Assembly: GCF_023700755.1 (NCBI RefSeq)
Contig: NZ_JAMKOJ010000003.1
Coordinates: forward strand, 1 to 64,000
Direction of reading: 5' to 3'
DNA from: Allorhizobium sonneratiae
GTDB lineage: Bacteria; Pseudomonadota; Alphaproteobacteria; Rhizobiales; Rhizobiaceae
DNA: 64,000 nt
The notes beneath the pieces are model-generated. The model searched no databases and had not been told where the DNA came from. It saw only the letters and a program-made list of their open reading frames with translations. Made by a program: the position numbers and the translations under genes. This document shows positions 19,317 to 30,125 of the stretch, one piece after another (position 1 is the stretch's first letter; every line of letters starts with the position of its first letter).

Positions 19317-21263
19317 TCAGAATTCTTCCCAGGAGTTGCTGGCTGCGGCTGCGGCGCTGGCCTGCTTGCCGGTAAAGGCATTGGCAATGCGCTTGCCCAG
19401 TGCTTTGACCGGCGAAGAAACGGGCCGGTCCATCTGGCTTGCAGAGCGCAGCGGCGGGCTTGCTGCCTGATGGGTGCCCTTCAGCTTGAACTGCGACAGA
19501 AGCTGGTTGAGAGAGGCAACCTCACGGGCCAGACCATGGCTTGCTGCTGTTGATTCCTCGACCATGGCGGCGTTTTTCTGCGTATCCTGATCCATCTGGT
19601 TGACAGCGGTGTTGATTTCACCAAGGCCGCTCGATTGTTCCTGCGCAGCCTCGACGATGGCAATCACGTTGCGGTTGATGTCCTGCACCTGAGCGACGAT
19701 GGTTTCCAGCGCCCGACCGGTTTCGCCAACCAGCTTCACGCCCTGCTGCACCTGATCGTTTGAGGTGGTGATCAGCGCCTTGATGTCCTTGGCGGCAGAG
19801 GCTGAACGCTGGGCAAGTTCGCGCACTTCCTGGGCGACGACTGCGAAACCCTTGCCGGCTTCCCCGGCGCGTGCGGCTTCTACACCGGCATTTAGCGCCA
19901 GAAGATTGGTCTGGAAGGCAATCTCGTCGATGACGCTGATGATGTTGGAGATTTCGCCGGAGGATTTTTCGATCTGCTCCATCGCCAGAACGGCCTGGCG
20001 CACGACAGCGCCGGATTGCTCCGCGCCCTCACGGGTGCTGGCCACAAGCTGGCCGGCTTCTTTTGCCCGCCGCGTGCTGTCTTTGACGGTGGTGGTGATC
20101 TCTTCCAGCGCGGCGGCGGTTTCTTCCACCGAGGCGGCCTGCTGTTCGGTGCGCTTGGCAAGATCGTCGGCGGCAGCCTTGATTTCATTGGCGCCCGCCT
20201 CAATGGCCAGCGCATTGTTGGCCACCTGTGACAGCGCTGTTTGCAGCTTTTCTGCCGAAGCGTTGAAATTGTTGCGCACCGTATCGAGCGTTCCGGCAAA
20301 GCTGTCGGAAATGCGATAGCTCACATCGCCGTCGGACAGGTTTTGCAGGGCGGTTGCCAGCGTATCGACGGCGAATTTCACATCGGCAGCTTCGCGCGCC
20401 TTGGCCTCTTCGCGGGCAAGCCGTTCCTTTTCCGACAGCGACCGGTTGGCCTCGGCCTCTTCTTCCAGACGCTTGCGCTCGATGGCGTTGTCGCGGAAGA
20501 CAGATACGGACTGTGCCATGCCGCCGATTTCATCATGGCGATCAAGACCGGGGATCGCAGGCTCGATCTCGTTATTGGCAAGCGTTATCATTCGGTCGCG
20601 CAGCATCTGGATCGGTCCGGTAATGCCGCGGGCCGCAACCAGAAGGGCTGCAACAATGGCAATCGTAAACAAAACACCAAGCGAGGTCAGCGAGTAGAAA
20701 ATGCTGTTGTCGGTTATGGCGCTCAAATCATCGCTGCGCTTGGCAATACCGTCAATTTTCTTGTTGTTATACTCACGGATGTCGCCGCGTATGGAAGCGA
20801 TCAAGGGGTCGGCCTGCGCCATTTTCTGCCTGGCCGTTTCGATCTGGCCAGCCTTTAGGGCGGCCATCGCCTCATCAGTATGGGCAAAAATCATGTCGGC
20901 ACGGTTTTTGAAGTCGGTGATTGCGGCCTTGTTCTCCGGCGTCAGCTTGAGTGCCTTCTCCATTCTATCATAAACCGTTTGACGGCTTGAGTCGTAATCT
21001 TTCGTAAGCTCTGCCAGTTGCGGCGCGTCCTTGCCCCGGCTGATGGCCTGATAGACGTCATAGCCCAGCGACAGGAACGATGTCGGCGTTCTGGCCATCT
21101 GATTGGCAGCGATGGCATCGGTAGAGATAAAATCAGAATAGCTCTGGTCTGCAGCGTTGAATTTATACGATACATAAGAAATGCCACCGACGCCGACCAG
21201 GCAGACCGGAATGATCAGAGCCAGAATTTTCGTGCGGATGCTTGCATGGGTCAGGAAAGACAT
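19317..21263 (-). CDS. Methyl-accepting chemotaxis protein
   Basis: A transmembrane chemoreceptor of 648 residues from the chosen ATG (MSFLTHASIRTKIL), with GAAAGAAG upstream; starts at 21287 or 21293 are also open. It has a first membrane helix at about 12-30 and a periplasmic helical sensor of about 150 residues. A second membrane helix (VLFTIAIVAALLVAA), HAMP segments and a long signalling domain with the conserved hairpin IISVIDEIAFQTNLLALNAG follow. The C-terminus ends SWEEF, matching the CheR/CheB tethering pentapeptide pattern xWxxF. The ligand is unknown. Confidence 0.95.
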   Translation of the reverse strand: MSFLTHASIRTKILALIIPVCLVGVGGISYVSYKFNAADQSYSDFISTDAIAANQMARTPTSFLSLGYDVYQAISRGKDAPQLAELTKDYDSSRQTVYDRMEKALKLTPENKAAITDFKNRADMIFAHTDEAMAALKAGQIETARQKMAQADPLIASIRGDIREYNNKKIDGIAKRSDDLSAITDNSIFYSLTSLGVLFTIAIVAALLVAARGITGPIQMLRDRMITLANNEIEPAIPGLDRHDEIGGMAQSVSVFRDNAIERKRLEEEAEANRSLSEKERLAREEAKAREAADVKFAVDTLATALQNLSDGDVSYRISDSFAGTLDTVRNNFNASAEKLQTALSQVANNALAIEAGANEIKAAADDLAKRTEQQAASVEETAAALEEITTTVKDSTRRAKEAGQLVASTREGAEQSGAVVRQAVLAMEQIEKSSGEISNIISVIDEIAFQTNLLALNAGVEAARAGEAGKGFAVVAQEVRELAQRSASAAKDIKALITTSNDQVQQGVKLVGETGRALETIVAQVQDINRNVIAIVEAAQEQSSGLGEINTAVNQMDQDTQKNAAMVEESTAASHGLAREVASLNQLLSQFKLKGTHQAASPPLRSASQMDRPVSSPVKALGKRIANAFTGKQASAAAAASNSWEEF

Positions 21264-21825
21264 CGTGCTTCTTTCAGGTTTGAACATGGACATTCAAGGA
21301 GGCGACGGAGCATCTTCTGGCTCGGTTTCGTTCGCTCATCGGTGGAAATGAAAGAATCGATAATGGTTTCAGGTGCTGAAGGCGTGCCGGTTCAGCTCCT
21401 GTCATGATCGTCGGTTCCGAGTATCACCCGGCTACCAAGTCGATGATCCATTATTGACGGGACTGATCATCATGATCATAACTTTTAACACATTTGAATA
21501 TATAAATATTAAAATACAGTAAACAAAAATTCTTATTTTGAAAAAACTGAATGTAAAAAATCTATTTTTAAATGCTGGATGAAGATATTCCACAATACAA
21601 AACAATAAATTTCAATTTACGCCATTTACAACATAGAATATACTATAGAAATTCTGGCAAAGTTGTAGGAATTATAATCTAGGGCGGAGATTGAAGACTT
21701 CAAGATGTTGTTGAAGCCAAATTTGAGAAAAATAATTTCAACATTTCCACAAGCGTGGGATGTATTTGCGAATGAAGCAACATTATAATTTAATATTTCT
21801 AATATAGAAAATAAATCCATACTCT

Positions 21826-21928
21826 ACAGCGACATGCGCCATATATGACGCACAAAGGACGCTGTAACAGTTTTAATTTGCTGCATCATTTTCACCTTAA
21901 ATCTCACCCGATTTAAGGAATGATGCAG
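21826..21928 (-). repeat. RIME-like intergenic repeat, copy 1
   Basis: Two palindromes in B-then-A order. B runs from ACAGCG to CGCTGT around GCGCCATATATGACGC. A has CTGCATCATT and AATGATGCAG ends with CCTTAAAT/ATTTAAGG inside. Four other copies occur in the window (33600, 56947, 57886 and 63518). The two-palindrome structure of about 100 bp fits rhizobial RIME elements. Confidence 0.8.
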
Positions 21929-21930
21929 TA

Positions 21931-21967
21931 GAGCATTTCACTGTTTCACAGAAACAGTGAAATGCTC
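21931..21967. repeat. Perfect 17-bp inverted repeat
   Basis: Arms GAGCATTTCACTGTTTC (21931-21947) and GAAACAGTGAAATGCTC (21951-21967) are perfect complements around a 3-base loop. It directly abuts RIME-like copy 1. No T-run follows, so it is better seen as part of the dispersed repeat than as a terminator. Confidence 0.8.
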
Positions 21968-22146
21968 TCAGTCTTTGTGTTTACGCATTTCCGGAAGGAT
22001 AACTGCTCAGCACTTTTCGCAACGCTGGTCTAAAAGTCTGGATTGTGCCCATGGACTTTTCCAGGTTCTTATCCGTCTTTATGTCTGCAAACGGATGATT
22101 GCGTTGCTGTATCCAATCCAGCAACGCATAGATGTTTCGTTCGATA

Positions 22147-23514
22147 TCAGGCTGCCTTGGCCTGATCCGCCGTTTCGCTCCTCTCGGCAGCGCGCATGGC
22201 GCGCAAGGCATCGGCAAGAAACGACCGGGAGAGGCCATGATAGAGCGGTTCGCGTGACAGAAGCCGCGAAGTGGCATAGCCGAGCATGGAGGCCAGCATA
22301 ATCGGGATGACGCTTTCATGGTTGGCTGTCATTTCCAGAATAATGACAAAGGCCGTCATCGGCGCCTGAACCACACCGGCAAAATAGCCGGCCATGCCAA
22401 GCAGCGCGCCGAGTGCAATGCTGGAACCAAAGAGGCTTGCGGCGGTGCTGCCGAGACCGGCGCCGACTGACAGCGACGGTGCAAAGATGCCGCCCGGAAT
22501 GCCCGAAAGCATGGTGATGAAAGAGGCCAGCAGCTTCTCGATGAAATAGAGAAGCGGCAGGGCATTGCCTTCAACGGCGCCGCGGGCCTGATCATAGCCG
22601 GTGCCATAGGTCTGTCCGCCTGAGGCAATGCCGATCAGGGCAATCGCCAGACCGCAAATTGCTGCCAGCATGACCGTGCGCTGCAAAGGCTTTCCGGATG
22701 TCTGGATACGGCGGCGGATACGCTTGGACAGGTACAGCATCCCGCCGCTGAACAGGGCGCCGAATGCGCCGCCGCCAATGCCGCAAACCAGAGTCAAAGC
22801 CCAGTCGTTGACGCTGGTCGTATCGGGATTGGCCACCCCGAAATAGGTATAGGTACCAACGAGACCCAGAGCTGACAGGCCGGAAACGATAACGGCGATC
22901 AGCACCAGACCGTTGACGCGCGAATGATAGGTCTTGCTCATTTCCTCGATGGCAAAGACCACCCCGGCCAGCGGCGTGTTGAAGGCGGCGGCAATACCGG
23001 CGGCGGAGCCTGCCAGAATGAGGCCATTGGCCTGCGGCAGGCCGCCGATGCGACCGGACAGCAGCATCAGGGCGGCACCAACCTGCACGGTCGGGCCTTC
23101 ACGGCCGATCGAGCCGCCGCACAACAGGCCGACAATGGTGAGAAAAACCTTGCCGATGGCAACACGCATCGACAAGAGCCGGCTGCGTCCGGCGGGGCTG
23201 TCAAGATGACGCGCTGCAATGGCCTGCGGAATGCCGGAACCCTGTGAGGCGGGAAAATGCTGCTCTGCCATATAAGAGCAGAAGGCAAAGCCCAACGGCG
23301 CAATGATCAGCGGTAAAAGGAAGCTCCATTCGCTGGCATGGGTCAGGCCGTTGAACAGTCCCTGCGCCTGATCGGCGGCCCATGCAAAAGCAACGCTGAC
23401 AATGCCGATGGCGGCTGCACCCAGCCAGAAGATGAAGCGCTTCCGCCACACGCGCCAGCTCCCGCCAAGCGCCCGTGAGCGGCGCAGCATTTTTGAACGA
23501 CTGGGTGTGGGCAC
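22147..23514 (-). CDS. CLC-family chloride/proton antiporter
   Basis: A 455-residue inner-membrane protein with about ten or more hydrophobic segments. The three selectivity motifs are GSGIPQ (92-97), GSIGREGP with the gating glutamate Glu139, and GIFAPS. The internal proton-glutamate position is filled (AIEEM, Glu190/Glu191), arguing for a proton-coupled exchanger rather than a channel. There are no CBS domains. It starts at GTG with GGAGAG 7 bases upstream. Likely physiology is acid or ion homeostasis, by analogy. Confidence 0.92.
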   Translation of the reverse strand: MPTPSRSKMLRRSRALGGSWRVWRKRFIFWLGAAAIGIVSVAFAWAADQAQGLFNGLTHASEWSFLLPLIIAPLGFAFCSYMAEQHFPASQGSGIPQAIAARHLDSPAGRSRLLSMRVAIGKVFLTIVGLLCGGSIGREGPTVQVGAALMLLSGRIGGLPQANGLILAGSAAGIAAAFNTPLAGVVFAIEEMSKTYHSRVNGLVLIAVIVSGLSALGLVGTYTYFGVANPDTTSVNDWALTLVCGIGGGAFGALFSGGMLYLSKRIRRRIQTSGKPLQRTVMLAAICGLAIALIGIASGGQTYGTGYDQARGAVEGNALPLLYFIEKLLASFITMLSGIPGGIFAPSLSVGAGLGSTAASLFGSSIALGALLGMAGYFAGVVQAPMTAFVIILEMTANHESVIPIMLASMLGYATSRLLSREPLYHGLSRSFLADALRAMRAAERSETADQAKAA

Positions 23515-23849
23515 GCTGAACTCTCCGACGTTGATCTGTAATGGATTCTCTTCAATCAGACTATGCAGACACAGACGTTGGAACGAGCATCAACCGGGAA
23601 GGGGGGAGGCCGCTTACAGCCGTCGGACTGCCTCTGCGGCTTCGTGTAATCGTCTTGCCGCGCGATTGCAAGGTATGGCGCTTGTGCAAATGCCACGAAA
23701 AGCGCCGGAAACCGGCTTGTTGCAGGGCACAAAGCGGCAATCACGCTTTGTTGAGAGGTTGAGGTTTCAACAGCAACCTCATGGGATCGGGCGGCATGGG
23801 CTGTTGTGCGCCACCGAAACCAACAGACCATGCCATCCACGCATGGGCT
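23515..23849. other. Intergenic region, no gene seen
   Basis: About 335 bases upstream of the minus-strand CLC gene and downstream of the secreted-protein gene. Several short frames are open on both strands, but none has a good ribosome site or protein-like composition. It presumably holds the CLC promoter. Confidence 0.4.
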
Positions 23850-24482
23850 TTATCGTTTGCCCAGCACATAAACCACATTCGATGTTACTGTATGGTCTTG
23901 AAGCCAGGGATTGAAAATCGCTCCAAGTCCCTGGATCGGCGGTTTGAAGGCGTTTTTTCCCTTGTTGCAGGATTGGGTGCTGCCTTTATACCCAAGGCCA
24001 TAGGTGCCGCCGCCTTCCGCCTTGATGGTGCAGGAATGTTGCACCGACCATTGGTCATAGAGCCATTGTGCTGCGGCCGTTTTGAATTCTATGACGGCTC
24101 CTGGATTTTTGGCTTTCAGATAATCTTTTGAATAGCTGTATTGCGGTGCTATGCCGATATATGAATTTTCTTGCCATTCAACAGCCACTGAACCGTTCGC
24201 CACGAAACTGTTTGCTTCCTGTGCAGGCATGCCTCTGTACCAGTATTGAGCATCCGCGGCGGCGCTTTCTTCATAGGCCCCATCTGGACTGTTCAGTCGC
24301 ATGATGTTGACGGTTGTATTCTTCTCATCCAAAACCAGCGCACCACTTTGATAAAGCGGTATCATCGCGGACATGTTATTGTCCTTGAGTGTTTTTTCAA
24401 TTTGTGCCGGAGTCATGCTTTCAGCAAAGGCAAGACCCGGCAGGGTCATCAGCAGCAAAGCCAGTATGGGTGTCTTGGACAT
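23850..24482 (-). CDS. Secreted protein of unknown function
   Basis: A 210-residue protein with a clear Sec signal peptide (MSKTPILALLLMTLPGLAFA, cut before ESM). The mature part is rich in Tyr, Trp, Asn and Gln. It has only two cysteines (in QHSCTIKAE and TQSCNKGK), which could form one disulfide. GGAGATATCC supports the start. I do not recognise a family. The gene is less GC-rich than its neighbours and stands alone between the CLC and bet genes. Confidence 0.75.
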   Translation of the reverse strand: MSKTPILALLLMTLPGLAFAESMTPAQIEKTLKDNNMSAMIPLYQSGALVLDEKNTTVNIMRLNSPDGAYEESAAADAQYWYRGMPAQEANSFVANGSVAVEWQENSYIGIAPQYSYSKDYLKAKNPGAVIEFKTAAAQWLYDQWSVQHSCTIKAEGGGTYGLGYKGSTQSCNKGKNAFKPPIQGLGAIFNPWLQDHTVTSNVVYVLGKR

Positions 24483-24712
24483 TGGATATCTCCATTGCGA
24501 CTGTCAAAAGTGGGAACTGACCGGATGTCAGCATGGAGCAGGACGCCATGCCAGGACCTATGTTCGACAGCGGAAGGGAAATATCTGTATCAAAAGTTGC
24601 GTATTGCGATAAAATTATACTTTAGAGAGATGATTGGGCCATCTCGCCCTTTCCCTGCCTTCTCCGAATGGCAAGTGCTTAGGACCGGTTCTGGACTATT
24701 CTGACGTGATTT

Positions 24713-26365
24713 CTACCGATCGCTCACCGCCCAGTTCGGATTGATCCACGGTTCCTGATTGGAACGCGGCAGGGGATCGCGACCGAGAATATGGTCGGAG
24801 GCCTTTTCGCCGGTCATGATCGAGGGACCGTTCAGATTGCCATAGGTGACATGCGGGAAGATCGAGCTGTCGGCCACGCGCAGGCCCTCGACGCCGATGA
24901 CCTTGGTGGTCGGATCGACCACCGCCATCGGGTCGTCGGCCCGACCCATTTTACAGGTGCCGCAGGGGTGATAGGCGCCTTCCAGATGCTCGCGCAGAAA
25001 GGAGTCGATCTCTGCATCCGACTGGGCTTTCGGCCCCGGCGCGATTTCTCCGTCCATATAGGGGGCAAAGGCGGGTTGTGCGAAAATCTCGCGCGTCACC
25101 CGGACTGCATGGCGGAATTTTACCCAGTCTTCCGGATCGCTCATATAGTTGAAGCGCAGAACGGGTGCGTCCTTCACATCGGGCGAGCGCAACGTCACCG
25201 AACCGCGCGACTTTGACATGTTATAACCGACATGGGCCTGAAACCCATGGCCTTCTGCCGAAGATTTGCCGTCATAGGAGACGGCGATCGGCAGGAAGTG
25301 ATATTGCAGATCCGGCCATTTGACACCCGCAGCCGAGCGGATAAAGGCTGCCGATTCAAACTGGTTGGAGGTGCCGAGCCCGGTCTTGAAAAACAGCCAT
25401 TCGGCGCCGACAACGCCTTTCCAGAACCAGTTGTTGCGTGAATGCAGCGTGATCGGCAGTTTCGATTTGAACTGGTGGTAATATTCGAGGTGGTCCTGCA
25501 GGTTCTGGCCGACGCCCGCACGGTCGGCAATCACCTCGATCCCCATCGCCTGCAGATGCCGCGCCGGGCCGATGCCGGAGAGCATCAGGATTTTCGGCGA
25601 GTTGAAGGCGGAGGCGGCGACAATCACCTCACGGTTGGCCCGGACCACCTCGATCTTCCCGTTCAGTTCCACTTCGACGCCGACGGCTTTGCGCCCCTCG
25701 AACACCACGCGCCGCGCATAGCAGCGGATCAGGCGGCAATTCTCCCGCTTCAGCGCCGGTTTGAGATAGGCATTGGCGGTGGACCAGCGTCGACCGGCCC
25801 AGCTCGTCTGCTCCATCAGGCCAAACCCTTCCTGTTTGGAGCCGTTATAATCCTCGGTGACGGGAAACCCGGCCTGACGACCCGCCTCGATAAAGGCCTG
25901 ATAGAGCGGGTTTTTCGCCGCACCCCGGCGCACATGCACAGGCCCGTTCGTGCCGCGCCAGCCCGCTTCGCCGCCATGGGCATGTTCCATCCGCTTGAAA
26001 TAGGGCAGCACATCGGCATAGGCCCAACCTTGCGCGCCCAGGTCTTCCCAGCGGTTGAAGTCTTCCGCATGGCCGCGCACATAGACCATGCCGTTGATCG
26101 AGGATGAGCCGCCGATCACCTTGCCGCGCGGCGCAATCATCCGGCGATTGTTGAGATGCGGTTCGGGCTCGGACATATAACCCCAGTTATAGCGGTCCAT
26201 ATTCATCGGATAGGCGAGTGCCGCCGGCATCTGCACGAAAGGCCCGATATCGGAACCGCCGAATTCCAGAACGATGACACTGTGTTTGCCGTCTTCCGAC
26301 AGGCGGTACGCCATGGCCGCGCCCGCCGAGCCGGAACCGATAATGATGAAATCTGCCTGGTTCAT
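24713..26365 (-). CDS. betA: Choline dehydrogenase
   Basis: A GMC-family FAD enzyme oxidising choline to betaine aldehyde, 550 residues from the ATG at 26365. The N-terminal FAD motif is [20 protein letters not shown]. The GMC signatures are [19 protein letters not shown] and the later [16 protein letters not shown]. The catalytic His region is [12 protein letters not shown], with [10 protein letters not shown] near the C-terminus. It is the last gene of betI-betC-betB-betA, 58 bases after betB. The product feeds glycine betaine synthesis for osmoprotection or carbon use. Confidence 0.95.
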   Translation of the reverse strand: MNQADFIIIGSGSAGAAMAYRLSEDGKHSVIVLEFGGSDIGPFVQMPAALAYPMNMDRYNWGYMSEPEPHLNNRRMIAPRGKVIGGSSSINGMVYVRGHAEDFNRWEDLGAQGWAYADVLPYFKRMEHAHGGEAGWRGTNGPVHVRRGAAKNPLYQAFIEAGRQAGFPVTEDYNGSKQEGFGLMEQTSWAGRRWSTANAYLKPALKRENCRLIRCYARRVVFEGRKAVGVEVELNGKIEVVRANREVIVAASAFNSPKILMLSGIGPARHLQAMGIEVIADRAGVGQNLQDHLEYYHQFKSKLPITLHSRNNWFWKGVVGAEWLFFKTGLGTSNQFESAAFIRSAAGVKWPDLQYHFLPIAVSYDGKSSAEGHGFQAHVGYNMSKSRGSVTLRSPDVKDAPVLRFNYMSDPEDWVKFRHAVRVTREIFAQPAFAPYMDGEIAPGPKAQSDAEIDSFLREHLEGAYHPCGTCKMGRADDPMAVVDPTTKVIGVEGLRVADSSIFPHVTYGNLNGPSIMTGEKASDHILGRDPLPRSNQEPWINPNWAVSDR

Positions 26366-26423
26366 GATGCTCGTTCCGTTCGATGTTGTGCGTGGGATAG
26401 TCCGATTGTCGCCCGAGGCCCGA

Positions 26424-27887
26424 TCAATAAGGCGCTTCGCACGCGCCCATGCCGACATAGACCGTCTTCAGCTCGGAATAATGCTCCAGTGCGGCCAGCG
26501 AATTTTCCCGTCCGAAGCCGGATTGTTTCGAGCCGCCAAAAGGCATTTCCACCGGGCAGAGATTATAGGTGTTGATCCACAGCGTGCCGGCTTCCAGTTG
26601 ATCGACCACGCGGTGAGCGCGGGTGAGATCGGCGGTGAAGACGCCACCGGCGAGACCGAATTCGGTGGCATTGGCGCGGGCGATCACGTCCGTCTCATCA
26701 TCGAAATCCAGCACGCACATGACCGGGCCGAAGATTTCCTCCCGTGCAATTGTCATATCGTCGGTCACATCGGCAAACACCGTTGGCTGGACAAATGCAC
26801 CCTGACCCGAAACCGTGTTGGGAATGCCGCCGCCGGTGATCAGCCGCGCTCCTTCCGCCTTGCCCTTTTCCATATAGGAGAGCACTTTTTCGCGCTGGGC
26901 GAAGGAGACGAGCGGCCCCATCTGGGTGGCTTCGTTCTGAGGGTCGCCGATGAGGATGGCTTCCGTGCGCTCTTTCAGCCGCTCCAGGAAGCGCTCCTTG
27001 ATGGCGCGATGGACAAAGACGCGGGTGCCGTTGGAGCAGACCTGACCGGTGGAATAGAAATTGCCGAGCATGGCGCCGGAAATGGCGCTTTCGAGATCGG
27101 CATCGTCGAAGACGATCAGCGGTGACTTGCCGCCAAGCTCCATCGTCACATGCTTGAGCTGGCCTGCGGCGGCACCGGCCACCTTGCGGCCCGTCGGCAC
27201 GGAGCCGGTCAGCGATACCTTGGCGATATCGGGGTGGTTGACCAGCAGCGGCCCGGTATCACGGTCGCCCTGAATGACGTTGAACAGCCCCTTCGGCGCC
27301 CCGGCTTCAATCAGGATCTCGGCAATTTTCAAGGCGCCCAGCGGGGTGACTTCCGAGGGTTTGAAGATCATCGCATTGCCGGCGGCAAGGGCCGGTGCCG
27401 CCTTCCAGCAGCAGATCTGTTGCGGATAATTCCACGCACCGATGCCGAGACACACACCCAGCGGCACGCGCTTGGTATAGGCAAAATCACCGCCCAGCGG
27501 AATATGACTGCCGTTCATGCCGGCTGCCGCAATGCCACCGAAAAACTCCAATGAGTCGGCGCCCGAGGTTGGGTCGGCGACAATGGTTTCCTGAATAGGC
27601 TTGCCGGTGTCGAGCGTTTCCAGCTCCGAGAGTTCACGGTTGCGCGCGCGCATGATTTCGGCGGCTTTTTTTAGCACCCGGCCACGCGCAGTGGGCGAAA
27701 GGGCGGCCCATTCCTTTTGCGCGCGCTTGGCAGAGGCAATGGCGCGCTCGACAATGGCCGGGGTTGCGGCGTGAAGCTTGGCAATCACCTCGCCAGTGGC
27801 AGGATAGACGCTTTCAATCACCGTGCCAGCGGTGTCTTCCACATAGGCGCCGTCGATGAAGTGGGAGGCTTTCGGTTGGGCTTTCAT
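26424..27887 (-). CDS. betB: Betaine aldehyde dehydrogenase
   Basis: An NAD(P)-dependent aldehyde dehydrogenase making glycine betaine, 487 residues. The catalytic glutamate is in [11 protein letters not shown] and the nucleophile Cys in [13 protein letters not shown]. The ALDH motifs GAWNYPQQI and NPFGG-like [15 protein letters not shown] are also visible. ATG 27887 is preferred over the ATG 6 bases earlier because GGGGAG is then about 7 bases upstream. The betC stop lies beside it, so the genes are coupled. High identity to rhizobial BetB is expected from context. Confidence 0.95.
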   Translation of the reverse strand: MKAQPKASHFIDGAYVEDTAGTVIESVYPATGEVIAKLHAATPAIVERAIASAKRAQKEWAALSPTARGRVLKKAAEIMRARNRELSELETLDTGKPIQETIVADPTSGADSLEFFGGIAAAGMNGSHIPLGGDFAYTKRVPLGVCLGIGAWNYPQQICCWKAAPALAAGNAMIFKPSEVTPLGALKIAEILIEAGAPKGLFNVIQGDRDTGPLLVNHPDIAKVSLTGSVPTGRKVAGAAAGQLKHVTMELGGKSPLIVFDDADLESAISGAMLGNFYSTGQVCSNGTRVFVHRAIKERFLERLKERTEAILIGDPQNEATQMGPLVSFAQREKVLSYMEKGKAEGARLITGGGIPNTVSGQGAFVQPTVFADVTDDMTIAREEIFGPVMCVLDFDDETDVIARANATEFGLAGGVFTADLTRAHRVVDQLEAGTLWINTYNLCPVEMPFGGSKQSGFGRENSLAALEHYSELKTVYVGMGACEAPY

Positions 27888-27889
27888 GA

Positions 27890-29410
27890 TCATTCTCCCC
27901 TTGGATAGCGTTTGCTCTCTTCAAGCACGTTGAGGTCCATGTGATTGCGCATATAGCGCTCGGAGGCCTTTTGCAGCGGCTGGTGATCCCATGGGTAATA
28001 GGCGCCGTTGCGCAGCGCCTCATAAACCACCCAGCGCCGCGCCTGACTTTCGCGCACGGCTGCATCAAAGCGGGCCATGTCCCAGCGGGCTTCTCGCTTG
28101 GCGATGAAATCGTCCAAAACAGAAGCATAGGCGGGATCAGCGGCCAGATTGGTCAGCTCTTGCGGGTCTTTCTCAAGGTCAAACAATTGGTCCGGGTCGA
28201 GCGCGCAATGCACATATTTCCATTGGCCTTCGCGAATGCAGACCATAGGCGCATAAGAGCCTTCCGCCGCATATTCCATCAGCACGGGTGCGCTGCGCTG
28301 CTCACCGTTGATCATGCCGGTCAGGCTCATGCCATCGGTCCAGGGCATCACCTCATCCATGGAAATGCCAGCCAGATCGCAGAGCGTCGGTGTGACGTCG
28401 AGATTGGAGGTGGGGGCTTGATGCAGACCGGGGATAATACCGGGGCCCGCCACCATCAAAGGGACGCGGGCCGAGCCTTCATAGAAATTCATCTTGAACC
28501 ACAAGCCGCGCTCGCCCAGCATGTCGCCATGGTCGGAGGCAAACAGGATGATCGTGTTGTCGAGCATCCGGGTGCGTGTCAGCGTATCGATCAGCTCGCC
28601 GACCTTGTCGTCGAGATAGGAGATATTGGCGAAATAGGCCCGGCGTGAACGGCGGATATCCTCTTCAGTGACATTGAAGTTGTCATAATCGCACGCATGG
28701 ATCAGCCGTTTGGAATGCGGGTCCTGATCGTCCAGCGCGCCTATCTCGGGCAAAAGATGCTGGCAATCCTCATAGAGATCCCAGTATTTCTTCCGCGCCA
28801 CATAAGGATCGTGGGGATGGGTGAAGGAGACGGTCAGGCACCACGGACGACGATCTGCATCATCATTCTCACGACTCAAATGATAAAGCTTCTGATTGGC
28901 CAGAAAGGCGACTTCATCATCATATTCCATCTGATTGGTGATTTCGGCCACGCCCGCGCCGGTCACTGAACCGAGATTGTGATACCACCAGTCGATCCGC
29001 TCACCGGGTTTGCGATAATCCGGCGTCCAGCCGAAATCGGCGGGATAGATGTCGGTGGTCAGTCGTTCCTCAAAGCCGTGCAACTGGTCCGGCCCGACGA
29101 AATGCATCTTGCCGGACAAGGCGGTATAATAGCCCGCCCGACGAAGATGATGGGCGTAGGTTGGAATAGACGAGACATATTCCGCCGCATTGTCATAGAC
29201 TTGCGTGCGGCTCGGCAATTGCCCGGCCATGAAGGAGGCCCGCGCCGGCGCACAGAGCGGCGAGGACGTGTAATTGTTTTGAAAGCGGGCAGAGCGCGCC
29301 GCCAGCGCTTTCAGATGTGGCGCATGCAACCAGTCGGCCGGACCATCGGGAAACAGCGTGCCGTTCAACTGATCCACCATGATCAGCAGGATATTGGGGC
29401 GTTTCGTCAT
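27890..29410 (-). CDS. betC: Choline-sulfatase
   Basis: A type I sulfatase releasing choline from choline-O-sulfate, 506 residues. The formylglycine site is [13 protein letters not shown] (C-x-P-x-R), preceded by the metal motif [29 protein letters not shown] carries the second Asp/His metal ligands. The C-terminal choline-sulfatase extension ([20 protein letters not shown]) is present. ATG 29410 overlaps the betI stop by four bases (ATGA), with AGGAAG upstream. The released sulfate could enter the cysHDN pathway encoded about 9 kb away. Confidence 0.95.
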   Translation of the reverse strand: MTKRPNILLIMVDQLNGTLFPDGPADWLHAPHLKALAARSARFQNNYTSSPLCAPARASFMAGQLPSRTQVYDNAAEYVSSIPTYAHHLRRAGYYTALSGKMHFVGPDQLHGFEERLTTDIYPADFGWTPDYRKPGERIDWWYHNLGSVTGAGVAEITNQMEYDDEVAFLANQKLYHLSRENDDADRRPWCLTVSFTHPHDPYVARKKYWDLYEDCQHLLPEIGALDDQDPHSKRLIHACDYDNFNVTEEDIRRSRRAYFANISYLDDKVGELIDTLTRTRMLDNTIILFASDHGDMLGERGLWFKMNFYEGSARVPLMVAGPGIIPGLHQAPTSNLDVTPTLCDLAGISMDEVMPWTDGMSLTGMINGEQRSAPVLMEYAAEGSYAPMVCIREGQWKYVHCALDPDQLFDLEKDPQELTNLAADPAYASVLDDFIAKREARWDMARFDAAVRESQARRWVVYEALRNGAYYPWDHQPLQKASERYMRNHMDLNVLEESKRYPRGE

Positions 29411-30000
29411 TGGCATCTTCCTGTGCTCGACAATTGTGTGCGGACATAATCCTCGACCAGGCTGATCGACGCCTCAATGGTCAGCGGTGCCGCCTTCAGG
29501 CTCTGGCGCAGATAAAGCCCGTCGATCATCGCCGCCGTGCCTTCGGCAATGCTTTCGGCCTTGTCTGCTGTGGTCAGGGCCTTGAGCGCATGGATGAGAT
29601 TGGAGCGCAGGCGCCGGGCATAAAGCGACAGAAGATGCCGCGTCGGTGCAGACCGCTGCGCCTCGGAATAAAAGGCAAGCCAGGCCGCCACCGTTTCCGG
29701 CGTGAACTGGTTGGCTTGAAACGAGACGCGGATCAGGGCCGTCAACCGCTCCTCGGGTGTGCTCGTGGCCTCAAGCGCTGCGACCGTATCGAGTCGAAGC
29801 GACCAGAGCAGGGCGCGGATCGTCTCGATCAGCAATTGTTCCTTCGAGCCGAAATAATGATGGGCAAGGGCGGGCGAGACCCCGGCATTGCGGGCAATAT
29901 CCGACATGGTCACGGCAAGCGAACCATGCTGGCCGATTGTTCTCAAGGCCGCCTCCACCAGCGCCTTGCGCCTCAGCGGCTCCATTCCCAGTTTCGGCAT
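29407..30000 (-). CDS. betI: TetR-family repressor of the bet operon
   Basis: A 197-residue TetR-type regulator starting MPKLGMEPLRRKALVEAALR. The helix-turn-helix is MSDIARNAGVSPALAHHYFG followed by SKEQLLIETIRALL. Position at the head of betICBA and sequence match BetI, which represses the operon until choline is present. A perfect 9-bp inverted repeat 126 bases upstream is the likely operator. The frame is open back to 30018, but MPKLGM is the family start. Confidence 0.93.
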   Translation of the reverse strand: MPKLGMEPLRRKALVEAALRTIGQHGSLAVTMSDIARNAGVSPALAHHYFGSKEQLLIETIRALLWSLRLDTVAALEATSTPEERLTALIRVSFQANQFTPETVAAWLAFYSEAQRSAPTRHLLSLYARRLRSNLIHALKALTTADKAESIAEGTAAMIDGLYLRQSLKAAPLTIEASISLVEDYVRTQLSSTGRCQ

Positions 30001-30125
30001 GATCTCTCCCCGTCGCAATTATCCCTCGGCGTCAGGCTGCGCTGGAGGGTTCTGTCACCGTGAGAGGATACTCTCTCGTGCTGGAGCGGCCCGGCAGAGC
30101 CTTTCTGATAAGGATCAATTTATTA

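Larger units (their letters stand above)
21264..22146. other. Intergenic region with AT-rich tract, RIME-like repeat and hairpin
   Basis: About 880 bases without a supported gene. Bases 21470-21820 are strongly AT-rich; short frames there do not look like proteins. A RIME-like element (21826-21928) and a perfect 17-bp hairpin (21931-21967) follow. The AT-rich part probably contains the promoter of the minus-strand chemoreceptor gene. Confidence 0.5.

Noticed and set aside
21626..21820. 64-codon minus-strand frame in the AT-rich gap
   Set aside because: Composition follows AT bias only, with no ribosome site and no family.
23850..24482. First reading of the secreted protein as an RNase T2
   Set aside because: It lacks both CAS motifs (FGLHGLWP and HEWxKHGTC), which are present instead in the protein at 47312.
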